Program-made: the position numbers and the translations under genes
The notes under the pieces: model-generated
What the model was told of the DNA's origin: nothing
The model's input: the letters and a program-made list of their open reading frames with translations, nothing else
The model's database searches: none
NCBI RefSeq assembly: GCF_007570935.1
Contig: NZ_VLLR01000001.1
Span: forward strand, 1,426,001 to 1,490,000
Reading direction: 5' to 3'
DNA from: Lactobacillus sp. LL6
GTDB taxonomy: Bacteria; Bacillota; Bacilli; Lactobacillales; Lactobacillaceae
DNA length: 64,000 nt
In this document: positions 27,681 through 35,429 of the stretch, one piece after another
Layout of the letters: each line of letters begins with the position of its first letter
Position numbering within the stretch: position 1 is the stretch's first letter

Positions 27681-28939
27681 TATTTATAAAATGTTTCATT
27701 TACAGCTTGCGTAATTGCAATCTTAACATGTGCATATGAAAGTCCACCTTGAATATACAAACGATATGGTGGACGAAGTGGACCATCTGATGATAACTCA
27801 ATAGTTGAACCTTCAGTAAAACTTCCAGAAGCCATTACAACTTCATCTTCATAACCATCTTGGTGATATGGAATCGGATCCACAAAAGAATTCATTGGTG
27901 AATAGTGCTGAATTGCAGCACAGAATTTAACCATTGGGTCAGCTTTACCGAATTCTACTGTTTGCACAATATCGGTTCTTGGATCACTCCACTTAGGTGA
28001 TACATTCATTCCCATTTCTTCACATAAGGCAGAAGTATAAATCATCCCTTTTAAAGCTTCGCCAGTTGTATGAGGTGCCATGAAGAAACCTTGATAAAAG
28101 TCACGTAAGTAACCCCAAGTAGCACCTTCACCTTTGCCAGCACCGGGTACATTTAAGCGAGAGCCTGCTCCATCAATTAAATCTTTTCTACCAACTAAAA
28201 AGGCTCCGCCTTTAACAATTCCAGCGCCTGCATTCTTGAAAAGGGACCCTGCAATAAGGTCTGCCCCATAAAAAGTTGGCTCTTCAGTTTCAGAAAATTC
28301 ACCATAGCAATTATCAACAAAGATATTTACATCAGGACGAACTTCCTTGATAAACTTAAGCATCTTCTTGATTTTTTCCATGGTAAAACTCTTACGCACT
28401 GCATAACCAAGTGAACGTTGAAGTGCGATTACTTTAATTGAAGGATCCATAATATCCTTCTTAGCTTGTTCATAATCAACTTCTCCATCTTTAAGTTCAG
28501 TGGCTTTAAAATTAATGCCCCATTCTTTCATATTACCAGACTTATTACCAGCTAAGCCAATAACTTCTTGAATAGTGTCATATGGAGTGCCTGTTAAGTA
28601 ATAAAGTGTGTCGCCTGGTCTAAGCATACTAAATAACCCCACAGAAATAGCTTGCGTAGCTGATGAAAATTGTGAACGCACAAGGGCATCTTCAGCTTTA
28701 AAATAATCTGCATAGATTGCTTCAATCTTGTCACGACCAATATCATCATAGCCATAGCCTGTTGAAGGAACTAAATCTTCTTCACCTACATGGTGTTTTC
28801 TAAATAAGTTCAATACACGTTGTTGATTGTATAAAACTTGCTCATCAATTTCTTCAAGTCGTGGTTGAATCTTTTCTTCAACTTTAGCAACTTTTTCTTG
28901 TAATTCTTGTGGTAAATCTTCTTTCCATGAAAATGCCAT
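27680..28939 (-). CDS. PLP-dependent methionine gamma-lyase family protein (YnbB-like), 419 aa
   Basis: Cytoplasmic pyridoxal-phosphate enzyme of the family once called aluminium-resistance protein, related to cystathionine/methionine gamma-lyases. Motifs include STGYGYDDIGRD near the N-terminus, the cofactor-binding aspartate in NIFVDNCYGEF and the PLP lysine in GSLFKNAGAGIVKGGAFLVG. Length is normal. The ATG at 28939 is 2 nt past the decarboxylase stop with GAGGAG inside its end, so the two are coupled. Pairing with an ornithine decarboxylase suggests a linked amino acid step, but the true substrate is unproven. Confidence 0.85.
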   Translation of the reverse strand: MAFSWKEDLPQELQEKVAKVEEKIQPRLEEIDEQVLYNQQRVLNLFRKHHVGEEDLVPSTGYGYDDIGRDKIEAIYADYFKAEDALVRSQFSSATQAISVGLFSMLRPGDTLYYLTGTPYDTIQEVIGLAGNKSGNMKEWGINFKATELKDGEVDYEQAKKDIMDPSIKVIALQRSLGYAVRKSFTMEKIKKMLKFIKEVRPDVNIFVDNCYGEFSETEEPTFYGADLIAGSLFKNAGAGIVKGGAFLVGRKDLIDGAGSRLNVPGAGKGEGATWGYLRDFYQGFFMAPHTTGEALKGMIYTSALCEEMGMNVSPKWSDPRTDIVQTVEFGKADPMVKFCAAIQHYSPMNSFVDPIPYHQDGYEDEVVMASGSFTEGSTIELSSDGPLRPPYRLYIQGGLSYAHVKIAITQAVNETFYK

Positions 28940-28940
28940 T

Positions 28941-31022
28941 TTATTTCTCCTCTTTTAATACTTCTGCTTGTACATGAATTTTGCCGTTTTTATCTTGGTC
29001 CCAATATACACCTTGGATTTCTGGGACAAAACCTGGAAACTCCTCAATTGCACCAACTAAAACTTCAAAATACTTTAAAGACTCTTCAGTCCATTTTTCA
29101 CCAGGTGCAACTACAAAAACTCCCGGTGGATAAGGAAGCGCACCTTCCATTGCAATTCGTCCTTTTACTTTTTCAAGATCTACAAGTTCACTATGATTCT
29201 TCATAAATAATTGATCAGCTTGCGCAGGAGTCATCCTATAATCTTGCATATCTTTTCGATTAAACATTGCCCTTTGCAAAGTAAAAGTTTTATTTTTAGC
29301 ATAGTAGTTATGCATTTCTTGACAGAGCTGCTTGATTGTATATCCCTTATAACGCTCAGAATAAGTTTGAACTAGTTTTGGTACTACTTTTTCAAGTGGA
29401 GCATCTTCCTTGTATAATTTTTCAAACTCTAAAAATGCTTCAAGTAAAACATCAAGTTCTTCTTGGGTGTCACCAGGTGTTAACAAAAATAAAAGTGAGT
29501 TTAAGTCGTCTTTTGCTCGAATGATGCGTTTTTCCATTAAAAACTCCGCCACTACTGGACCTGGAATTCCTTCTTCTTCATAACGAGCATTTTTAATATC
29601 AATACCTGGAGTCACTACTGTAATTTTAAGAGGGTCGAGCATTGCTTCACCTTTGCCGATTTCCCTCCAGCCATGCCAATTAGCACCGGGGGAAATCTGC
29701 CAGTATTTTGCATCCCTCATTAAATCTTTAGTTGGAATTTTTGCAAAATCATCTGGAACAAATGGCTTAAATAATTTCGATTTTTTAAGAAGTTTTTTTC
29801 GCCATTCGATACCCATTTTTAAGGTTTCATCCCACCACTTCTTATTACCTGCTCCAGCTGTCATATAAGAATTAACAGTTAAAGAAGCATAAAGAGGATA
29901 AGAATAACTAGAGGTTACAAACTTAAGATAAGCATTGTTAAAGTGCTTATGATCAACGTAGCGAGCTTGCCCTTTAAGATGCGCATCTTTTTTCAAAATT
30001 TGTGAAGCTTGTGCCATTCCTGCTTGTTGCTTATGAAGCGATTGCGTTACCAAAATACCCGGATCATCTGGTCCATAATTAATTAAAAGCGGTGATAGGT
30101 GTTTCATAATTGGAACAAAACTCTCAAATCCACCCCAAGCACAGTCAAATAAAATATAGTCACAAAGCTTTCCAATATTATCAACAATCCATTTGGCATT
30201 ATAAAATAAACCATCGTAGGTTTCTGCTTGAACAATTGCTAATCTAAATGGACGTTTAGCCTTAGCTTTTTCTGGGTCAATTTTAGCAATTTCTTTGCGA
30301 ATATTTTGCTCTGACAAACTTTCTGGCGTCATCTCACCAATTAGTCCTAATGGATTGCGGTCTGTTGCAATATAAACTGGCTTTGCACCGCTCATAACTA
30401 AGGCACTATTATATAGAGACTTGTGATTATTACGATCAAATAAAACCAAATCTCCTTCACTTAATAACGCACTTGCACAAATGGAATTAGCACTGGTTGT
30501 TCCATTTGTGCAAAAATATACCTTATCTGCGTTATAAGTTTTAGCAGCCTTTTGCTGCGCAGTTAGCGGTGTCCCTTCGTGCGTCATAGTATCGCCAAGT
30601 TCAGGAACTGTGTCACTGGTATCGGCAAACATTAAGTTTTCTCCAAAAAACTTATCAAAAACAACTCCCGCTGGGTGTTTCATATAATATTGACCATTAT
30701 GATGTCCCGGAGTTGTAAAACTAATCGGTCTATCTTGAGCAAAATTTACCAAGTCTTGCAAAAAGCCCGGTACCATTTTTTGTTCATACTTTTTTGCAAT
30801 TTCTAAAACTTGCTCAGAATCTACATTATTATCTACTTCAATTATTGGAATTTCTAATCCTGATTTTTCACGCAAATTTTGTGCTAACTGTTGTGAATTT
30901 TTCTCCTCTTTTTTAATAACAATTGCAGCAAGTTCTGCAGGATTTAATTGTTCAGATAAATTAACTGACTCAATCCCAGTAAGACGCACATCTTTACTTG
31001 TCGCAATTTTTAAAAAATTCAT
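28941..31022 (-). CDS. ornithine decarboxylase (Orn/Lys/Arg decarboxylase class), 693 aa
   Basis: Biodegradative decarboxylase that turns ornithine into putrescine and uses up a proton, an acid-resistance reaction. The N-terminal wing domain (about 1-110) precedes the PLP aspartate-aminotransferase-fold domain with SFTTPGHHNGQYYMKHPAG, FDCAWGGFE and the PLP lysine in TQSLHKQQAGMAQ; a C-terminal domain follows from about 570. The size is near that of the inducible enzyme of Lactobacillus 30a (about 730). The substrate call (ornithine rather than lysine) is from similarity of overall pattern and from the divergent APC permease next door. ATG at 31022 behind GGGGG. Confidence 0.85.
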   Translation of the reverse strand: MNFLKIATSKDVRLTGIESVNLSEQLNPAELAAIVIKKEEKNSQQLAQNLREKSGLEIPIIEVDNNVDSEQVLEIAKKYEQKMVPGFLQDLVNFAQDRPISFTTPGHHNGQYYMKHPAGVVFDKFFGENLMFADTSDTVPELGDTMTHEGTPLTAQQKAAKTYNADKVYFCTNGTTSANSICASALLSEGDLVLFDRNNHKSLYNSALVMSGAKPVYIATDRNPLGLIGEMTPESLSEQNIRKEIAKIDPEKAKAKRPFRLAIVQAETYDGLFYNAKWIVDNIGKLCDYILFDCAWGGFESFVPIMKHLSPLLINYGPDDPGILVTQSLHKQQAGMAQASQILKKDAHLKGQARYVDHKHFNNAYLKFVTSSYSYPLYASLTVNSYMTAGAGNKKWWDETLKMGIEWRKKLLKKSKLFKPFVPDDFAKIPTKDLMRDAKYWQISPGANWHGWREIGKGEAMLDPLKITVVTPGIDIKNARYEEEGIPGPVVAEFLMEKRIIRAKDDLNSLLFLLTPGDTQEELDVLLEAFLEFEKLYKEDAPLEKVVPKLVQTYSERYKGYTIKQLCQEMHNYYAKNKTFTLQRAMFNRKDMQDYRMTPAQADQLFMKNHSELVDLEKVKGRIAMEGALPYPPGVFVVAPGEKWTEESLKYFEVLVGAIEEFPGFVPEIQGVYWDQDKNGKIHVQAEVLKEEK

Positions 31023-31191
31023 CCAAATCCCCCTTTTTCTAAAAAAGGTCTTGCATTACTAGTGCTACCCCTCTTATAATTTTCTTCGTATGTTTTTTGC
31101 ATTTCCTATAAGAATGTAATACATAAATTATAAAAAGATATGGGAGTATAGACAAGTGCTAGCACCAAGTTTACTTGTTTTAAAGCCGCCG

Positions 31192-31238
31192 AAGTTTTAA
31201 TTTCTGCTTAAAAATACAGCTGATTAAAACTTAGGAGG
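31192..31238 (+). promoter_or_regulatory. hairpin touching the ribosome site of the APC permease
   Basis: AAGTTTTAAT (31192-31201) pairs perfectly with ATTAAAACTT (31223-31232), and inner CTG/CAG bases may add pairs. AGGAGG starts at 31233, directly after the stem, so stem formation could limit ribosome access. Upstream at 31155-31180 a second arrangement ACAAGT...ACTTGT with GTGCTAGCAC inside could compete. Confidence 0.5.
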
Positions 31239-31244
31239 AAAAAA

Positions 31245-32726
31245 TTGGAAACTATTGATTTAGAACCAAATAAAAAACACTATATGTCTTGGCCAGTTAT
31301 TGCCTTGATTGACTTTGTTACAATTATTAGTTTTGAAAATATCTTCTATCCATTTCAAAACCAAGGATTATCTGTTGTAATCTCATGGATATTCTTGCTC
31401 TTTTCTTATGTAATTCCTTATGCTCTTATTTCAAGTCAAATGAGTTTGACTTTTGATAACCAGGCAGGGGGACTTGCTTCTTGGGTAAAATACAGTACCA
31501 ATGATACGTTAGGATATTGGACTAGTTGGATGTACTGGGTGCAAACTGTACCTTATTTAGTTGATGTATCCAACTCTGTTATTGTGTCTTTTAGCTGGAT
31601 TATTTTGGGAAATAATTCATTAGATAAGAAGATGTCAACTTTTTGGTTTGGAATTTTGACATTTGTCATTATCTTAATTTTTATTTTATTAGAAAATAGA
31701 CTTAAGAACTCACTTGAAATTCTTTCTCTTCTTGGTGGTGGGGCGATGTTCATTATGTCTGTACTCTTTGTTGTAATGGCAGCATGGGCAGTTATTCATG
31801 GACACCATCATATTGCTACTCAACCATTTAATTGGAGCTCATTTAAGCCAAGCTTCAGCTTGAATTACTTCTCAACTACTGGACTTTTGATTTTTGCAAT
31901 GTCCGGAGCTGAACTTGCTGCACCATATGTTTCTCAAATGAAGAACCCTAAGCGCGACTTCCCTAAAGCTATGTGGATGCTCGCAATTATGACTGGTTTC
32001 TTGACTATCTTTGGTACTTTAGCATTATCAATGTTTTTCAATGCTCATACTGTTCAATACGATAAAAAATTCAAGATGAATGGACCATATGAGGCTTTCC
32101 AATTACTTGGTCAAAGTTTAGGTATGGGTAAGAGCTTAATGTATATTTTCGCCGTTGTTCAAGCTCTCTTTATGATGGCTCAATTAGCTGTTTTACTTGA
32201 TGCATCAAGTCGTGTATTTGCTGGTGATGTTGGCGATAAATTCATGCCTAAGTGGCTTACTAAGAAAAACAAAAATGGCCGTCCAGTTCACAGTTATACA
32301 CTTACTGTTGGTTTAAGTTTATTCTTACTTTTACTTACTGGTACTTTACCAAGTATTCACAGTATTTATAACTGGCTTTTAAATATTAACGGTATTATTT
32401 CTCCATATAAGACCTGTTGGGTATTCGTTGCCTTCGTAGCAATGAGACTGCAACAAGAAAAATTCACTTCTGGTTATGTCTTTATTAAGAATAAGACTGG
32501 TGCTTTGATTGTTGGTTTCTGGTGTCTAATCTTCACCTTCATCTGTGCAACTTTAGGATTTATTCCACAAAACGTTGCAATAGGCACTAGTGAATTTAAT
32601 CATCAATTATGGATGAACATTATCACTGTTATCGTACTATTCGGTCTCGGATTCCTCTTGCCATGGCTTAGAAAGCGTGAAGCTAAGAAGAACGGCGAGC
32701 TTGATATGGATTTAAATGCTGAATAA
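31245..32726 (+). CDS. APC-superfamily amino acid permease, probable ornithine/putrescine exchanger, 493 aa, TTG start
   Basis: Twelve-helix amino acid transporter of the APC superfamily, with MSGAELAAPYVSQMKNPKRDFPKAMW as the helix-6 signature of the glutamate:GABA/polyamine antiporter branch. The start is a TTG at 31245 placed 6 nt after AGGAGG. The gene is divergent from the ornithine decarboxylase and about 220 nt away, the normal arrangement for a decarboxylase-antiporter acid-stress pair. Exchange of ornithine for putrescine is therefore likely but not provable from sequence. A hairpin adjoins the ribosome site, hinting at regulation in the leader. Confidence 0.85.
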   Translation: METIDLEPNKKHYMSWPVIALIDFVTIISFENIFYPFQNQGLSVVISWIFLLFSYVIPYALISSQMSLTFDNQAGGLASWVKYSTNDTLGYWTSWMYWVQTVPYLVDVSNSVIVSFSWIILGNNSLDKKMSTFWFGILTFVIILIFILLENRLKNSLEILSLLGGGAMFIMSVLFVVMAAWAVIHGHHHIATQPFNWSSFKPSFSLNYFSTTGLLIFAMSGAELAAPYVSQMKNPKRDFPKAMWMLAIMTGFLTIFGTLALSMFFNAHTVQYDKKFKMNGPYEAFQLLGQSLGMGKSLMYIFAVVQALFMMAQLAVLLDASSRVFAGDVGDKFMPKWLTKKNKNGRPVHSYTLTVGLSLFLLLLTGTLPSIHSIYNWLLNINGIISPYKTCWVFVAFVAMRLQQEKFTSGYVFIKNKTGALIVGFWCLIFTFICATLGFIPQNVAIGTSEFNHQLWMNIITVIVLFGLGFLLPWLRKREAKKNGELDMDLNAE

Positions 32727-32736
32727 TTAAATACAG

Positions 32737-32779
32737 AAAAAACTTCAAGAATTAGCATAGCTAAAACTTGAAGTTTTTT
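32737..32779. terminator. permease terminator, first copy of a duplicated hairpin
   Basis: AAAAAACTTCAAG / CTTGAAGTTTTTT with a loop of 17 bases. A nearly identical hairpin, including the loop, recurs at 33365-33406 after the toxin-antitoxin genes. Confidence 0.9.
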
Positions 32780-32781
32780 GT

Positions 32782-32819
32782 TTGATACTTGTACAATTTT
32801 TTGCTAAAATTGTTGTACA
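32782..32819 (+). promoter_or_regulatory. promoter and TGTACA operator of yefM-yoeB
   Basis: TTGATA (32782-32787), 17-bp spacer, TAAAAT (32805-32810) form the promoter. TGTACA hexamers at 32790-32795 and 32814-32819 flank the -10 box with centres 24 bp apart. TGTACA is the known core recognised by YefM proteins, so this is the likely autoregulatory operator. Confidence 0.75.
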
Positions 32820-32849
32820 AAAAATTGTCAAAAATGGAGGTATCTAATA

Positions 32850-33101
32850 ATGCAAGCTGAAGCTTACTCAAATGTACGAAACAATTTAAAATCTTTTATG
32901 AAAAAAGTAAATGATGATGCAGATGCGATTATTATTACTTCTAGAGATGGAGAAAGTAATTCTGTACTCTTAAGCCAAGATGAATATGACAACTTAATAG
33001 AAAATGCTTATATTCGCAGTTCCAAAGCTAATGTAAATCACATCATGAAATCATGGGAACAGTTAAAATCTGGCAAAGGGAAGGAACATAACTGGGAATA
33101 A
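32850..33101 (+). CDS. yefM: antitoxin YefM (Phd/YefM family), 83 aa
   Basis: Type II antitoxin that binds the YoeB toxin and, as a complex, represses its own promoter. The Phd/YefM fold is visible in MQAEAYSNVRNNLKSFMKKVNDDADAI followed by SVLLSQDEYDNLIENAYI; the acidic C-terminal tail with WEQLKSGKGKEHNWE would wrap the toxin. ATG at 32850 behind GGAGG. The stop codon overlaps the toxin ATG by one base. TGTACA sites lie in the promoter. Placement between two copies of a terminator suggests it arrived as a cassette. Confidence 0.93.
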   Translation: MQAEAYSNVRNNLKSFMKKVNDDADAIIITSRDGESNSVLLSQDEYDNLIENAYIRSSKANVNHIMKSWEQLKSGKGKEHNWE

Positions 33102-33361
33102 TGAATGTAATATGGTCAGATGAATCCTGGAAAGACTTTGAATATTGGCTAGATAATGATAAAAAAATTTCTAAAAGAATTAGAAAATTAATTAAGAATA
33201 CCAGATGCACACCATTCGAAGGAATTGGAAAACCAGAACCCCTAAAAGGTGATATGTCAGGATTATGGTCTAGGAGAATTACAAACGAACACAGATTTAT
33301 TTACTTTATTGATGATAATGGCTTAAATATAGTTTCAGTAAGATTTCACTATTTTGATTAA
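33101..33361 (+). CDS. yoeB: toxin YoeB, ribosome-dependent mRNA interferase, 86 aa
   Basis: RelE-superfamily toxin that cleaves mRNA at the ribosomal A site. It starts MNVIWSDESWKDFEYWL and shows the expected catalytic residues: Glu in PEPLKGDMSG, Arg in SRRITNEHRF, and His-Tyr in RFHYFD at the C-terminus. Length is typical. Overlap with yefM gives coupled translation. No defect is visible, so the module should be functional. A terminator copy follows immediately. Confidence 0.93.
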   Translation: MNVIWSDESWKDFEYWLDNDKKISKRIRKLIKNTRCTPFEGIGKPEPLKGDMSGLWSRRITNEHRFIYFIDDNGLNIVSVRFHYFD

Positions 33362-33364
33362 TGA

Positions 33365-33406
33365 AAAACTTCAAGAATTAGCATTAGCTAAGACTTGAAG
33401 TTTTTT
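33365..33406. terminator. second copy of the permease terminator
   Basis: Near copy of the 32737-32779 hairpin (stem AAAACTTCAAG / CTTGAAGTTTT, loop differing by one inserted and one changed base), 626 bp downstream. It ends yoeB and the convergent ASCH-domain gene. Confidence 0.9.
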
Positions 33407-33854
33407 AGTCTATTTTTTCAAAAAATTCACACACCATTAAACTTTTAGGATCAAAAGCTTCATTTAATTGTTCTTTAAATTCTTGTTTAAAAAACTCATC
33501 ATGAACTTCACGCCAATACTTATAACTTCGGTCTCCCTCACCTTCCAAGAAAGCATACTCAGGCGTAATTTTATTATATGGAGTAATTTGCACATCAGTG
33601 TTTCTTATAACACAAACTGGTTCATCATTTGCATTTAAAATAATACTGTAGTTGCCGGCTTTAGGAAGGGGATCTTCAATATAAAAGTCATAAGCAGAGG
33701 TAGTTGCAGTCTTAATGCCTTTATTCACTAAATCAGCTAAATAATTTGCTTCCTCATCTGTCCTACCAAAAGCGAATGCTTCAATTGGAGTATTTATATC
33801 TAAATTGTGTTTTTTACAAAATTCATGCCAATATTTTTGTGATTTTATATCCAT
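33405..33854 (-). CDS. ASCH-domain protein, 149 aa
   Basis: Small cytoplasmic protein with an ASCH fold, an RNA-binding-like beta barrel related to PUA. Typical elements are AFAFGRTDEEANYLADLVNKGIKTATTSAY near the N-terminus, GNYSIILNANDEPVCVI in the middle and EGEGDRSYKYWREVHDEFF at the C-terminal side. Relatives act on RNA or modified nucleosides (some are amidohydrolases for acetylcytidine), but no specific substrate can be assigned. ATG at 33854; it follows the acetyltransferase gene by 12 nt and is likely cotranscribed. Confidence 0.8.
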   Translation of the reverse strand: MDIKSQKYWHEFCKKHNLDINTPIEAFAFGRTDEEANYLADLVNKGIKTATTSAYDFYIEDPLPKAGNYSIILNANDEPVCVIRNTDVQITPYNKITPEYAFLEGEGDRSYKYWREVHDEFFKQEFKEQLNEAFDPKSLMVCEFFEKID

Positions 33855-33866
33855 TTTAATTCTTTC

Positions 33867-34388
33867 CTATAAATTCAATTCATAAGCCAAACGGCTCTTA
33901 TCTTCTGGATCTTCATCAACGTAAATAATTCCGCGCTCTTCAAAATTATGACTAGTTGCAATATGTTGCACAATTTTATTTTTACGAGAAGTATCTATTC
34001 GAAAGTTCCGCACACCTTCTGCATATTTGACTGAGATAATGTTAGAAAGAAATTTGTCAGCTAAATGCATCCCTCTAAACTTAGAACTTATCGCCATCCT
34101 GTGAATAGTCGCATAAACATCTTTATTGTTTTTCCAAGAACCTTCAATGTTAATATATGTTGGTTCAATACCAGTAATTACTGCACTATAACCAGCAACC
34201 TGACCATCAACAATCAAAACTAGCCCATAACCATTTTCAATATCATCTTGGATAGTAGTTTTATCTGGATAAGTTCCTTGCCATTGACTGCTACCACTAT
34301 CTTTTAAAAAGTTCTTAGCTTCTTGAATAATTTGCATAATCACTTCTAAATCGCTTTGTTTTGCACTTCTTGTGTAGATTAATGTCAT
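33867..34388 (-). CDS. GNAT-family N-acetyltransferase, 173 aa
   Basis: Acetyl-CoA-dependent acetyltransferase. The GNAT core is seen in LVLIVDGQVAGYSAVI (beta strands 2-4), the acetyl-CoA loop in RMAISSKFRGMHLADKFLSNI, and the last strand GVRNFRIDTSRKNKIVQHIATSHNFEERGI. Whole-length relatives act on small molecules; the substrate is unknown. ATG at 34388. It is the upstream member of a two-gene unit with the ASCH-domain protein. Confidence 0.85.
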   Translation of the reverse strand: MTLIYTRSAKQSDLEVIMQIIQEAKNFLKDSGSSQWQGTYPDKTTIQDDIENGYGLVLIVDGQVAGYSAVITGIEPTYINIEGSWKNNKDVYATIHRMAISSKFRGMHLADKFLSNIISVKYAEGVRNFRIDTSRKNKIVQHIATSHNFEERGIIYVDEDPEDKSRLAYELNL

Positions 34389-34460
34389 AGTTTTAAATCC
34401 TTTTAAATTTATTTTTACTTTTAAATTATTTTAATTCCATTTAAAACTACAAGCAATCAA

Positions 34461-34493
34461 AAAGTGATGGACCATTATATCTTCCATCACTTT
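34461..34493 (-). terminator. terminator after the Vat-like gene
   Basis: AAAGTGATGGA / TCCATCACTTT with an 11-base loop and Ts on the minus-strand side. Confidence 0.85.
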
Positions 34494-34497
34494 CATA

Positions 34498-35151
34498 TTA
34501 TTTGATTTGCGTTTTAATTATTTTCTTTACTTGCGCTAAATCTGGATTACAAAGCAAAGGTAAAACTTCCACTAACTTTTCTTTGTTAAAGTTCCACCAT
34601 TTATATTCAAGCAATAAGTTTATTAATTCATCATCAAATCTTTTCTTGATAAATTTAGCAGGATTTCCTCCCACAATCGAATATGGTTCTACATCTTTTA
34701 CCACAACAGAATTAGCAGCAACAATTGAGCCAGTTCCAATTTTTACTCCTGGCATAATTACACTGTTTCGCCCAATCCAAACATCATTCCCTACCACAAT
34801 ATCTCCTTTTTTAGGTAATTGTGACATATGTTCTGGTGTTCGTTTTTCCCATTCACCACCAAATACTGCAAATGGGTAAGTAGTTACACTACTTAACCGA
34901 TGGTTGGCTGCTCCCATTATAAATTGAGTTCCTTGCGCAATTGAACAGAACTTTCCAATTTTCAATTTATCCCCAAATTCAGGATAGTTAAACTTAATAT
35001 TGTTCTGCTCAAACTTAGTTGGATCTTTTTCATCATCATAATAGGTATAATTACCGATTTCAATGTTTGATGCTTTGACTACATTTTTAACAAAGCACAT
35101 TGTATGATATTGATTTGGAAAAATGTCATTTGGATTTGGTAAGTTATTCAT
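34498..35151 (-). CDS. Vat/CatB-like xenobiotic O-acetyltransferase, 217 aa
   Basis: Left-handed parallel beta-helix acetyltransferase of the Vat (streptogramin A) and CatB (chloramphenicol) family. It begins NPNDIFPN, shows IEIGNYTYYDD, KIGKFCSIAQGTQFIMGAANHR with the catalytic histidine, then hexapeptide repeats IVVGNDVWIGRNSVIMPGVKIGTGSIVAANSVV and the closing NPAKFIKKRF. The sequence is full length and has the catalytic His. Whether it gives drug resistance or acts on a cell metabolite cannot be told. A 23-codon gene with its own ribosome site lies 23 nt upstream and may act as a leader peptide. Confidence 0.85.
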   Translation of the reverse strand: MNNLPNPNDIFPNQYHTMCFVKNVVKASNIEIGNYTYYDDEKDPTKFEQNNIKFNYPEFGDKLKIGKFCSIAQGTQFIMGAANHRLSSVTTYPFAVFGGEWEKRTPEHMSQLPKKGDIVVGNDVWIGRNSVIMPGVKIGTGSIVAANSVVVKDVEPYSIVGGNPAKFIKKRFDDELINLLLEYKWWNFNKEKLVEVLPLLCNPDLAQVKKIIKTQIK

Positions 35152-35174
35152 TTCTTTGTCCCTTCTGTAACTAA

Positions 35175-35246
35175 TTATTCACCTCTCTTGTTTGGGACAT
35201 TTACCACGGCTACCGCACGAATCATTCTAATAATTATTGTTTTCAT
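35175..35246 (-). CDS. 23-aa leader peptide candidate upstream of the Vat-like gene
   Basis: ATG at 35246 sits 7 nt after AGGAG. The peptide begins MKTIIIRMIRAVAVVNVP and ends NKRGE at a TAA 23 nt before the acetyltransferase start. Its ribosome site is stronger than many in the window, which favours real translation. Short basic-hydrophobic peptides of this kind before antibiotic-resistance genes can stall ribosomes when the drug is present and open the downstream gene. That role is inference; it may simply be a small protein of unknown function. Confidence 0.55.
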   Translation of the reverse strand: MKTIIIRMIRAVAVVNVPNKRGE

Positions 35247-35307
35247 ATTTTCTCCTATTACAAAAAATATGACAGCAACTTAGCTATCATATTCTGGCAA
35301 TATTTTA

Positions 35308-35380
35308 TGCCGCGTGCCAGGATCGAACTGGCGACCTCTTCTTTACGAGGGAAGCGCTCTACCAACTGAGCTAACTCGGC
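35308..35380 (-). tRNA. tRNA-Thr (CGT anticodon)
   Basis: Minus-strand cloverleaf: acceptor GCCGAGT / ACGCGGC, D arm GCTCAGTTGGTAGAGC, anticodon arm CTTCC-CTCGTAA-AGAAG with anticodon CGU, T arm with TTCGATC. Two mismatches stand out: A5-G68 in the acceptor and C31-A39 at the base of the anticodon loop. Discriminator A; CCA not encoded. Single gene. Confidence 0.93.
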
Positions 35381-35429
35381 ATTGCTATAACAATGTAATT
35401 ATAGCAAAAAACCTTCCTTTATAAAAGAA

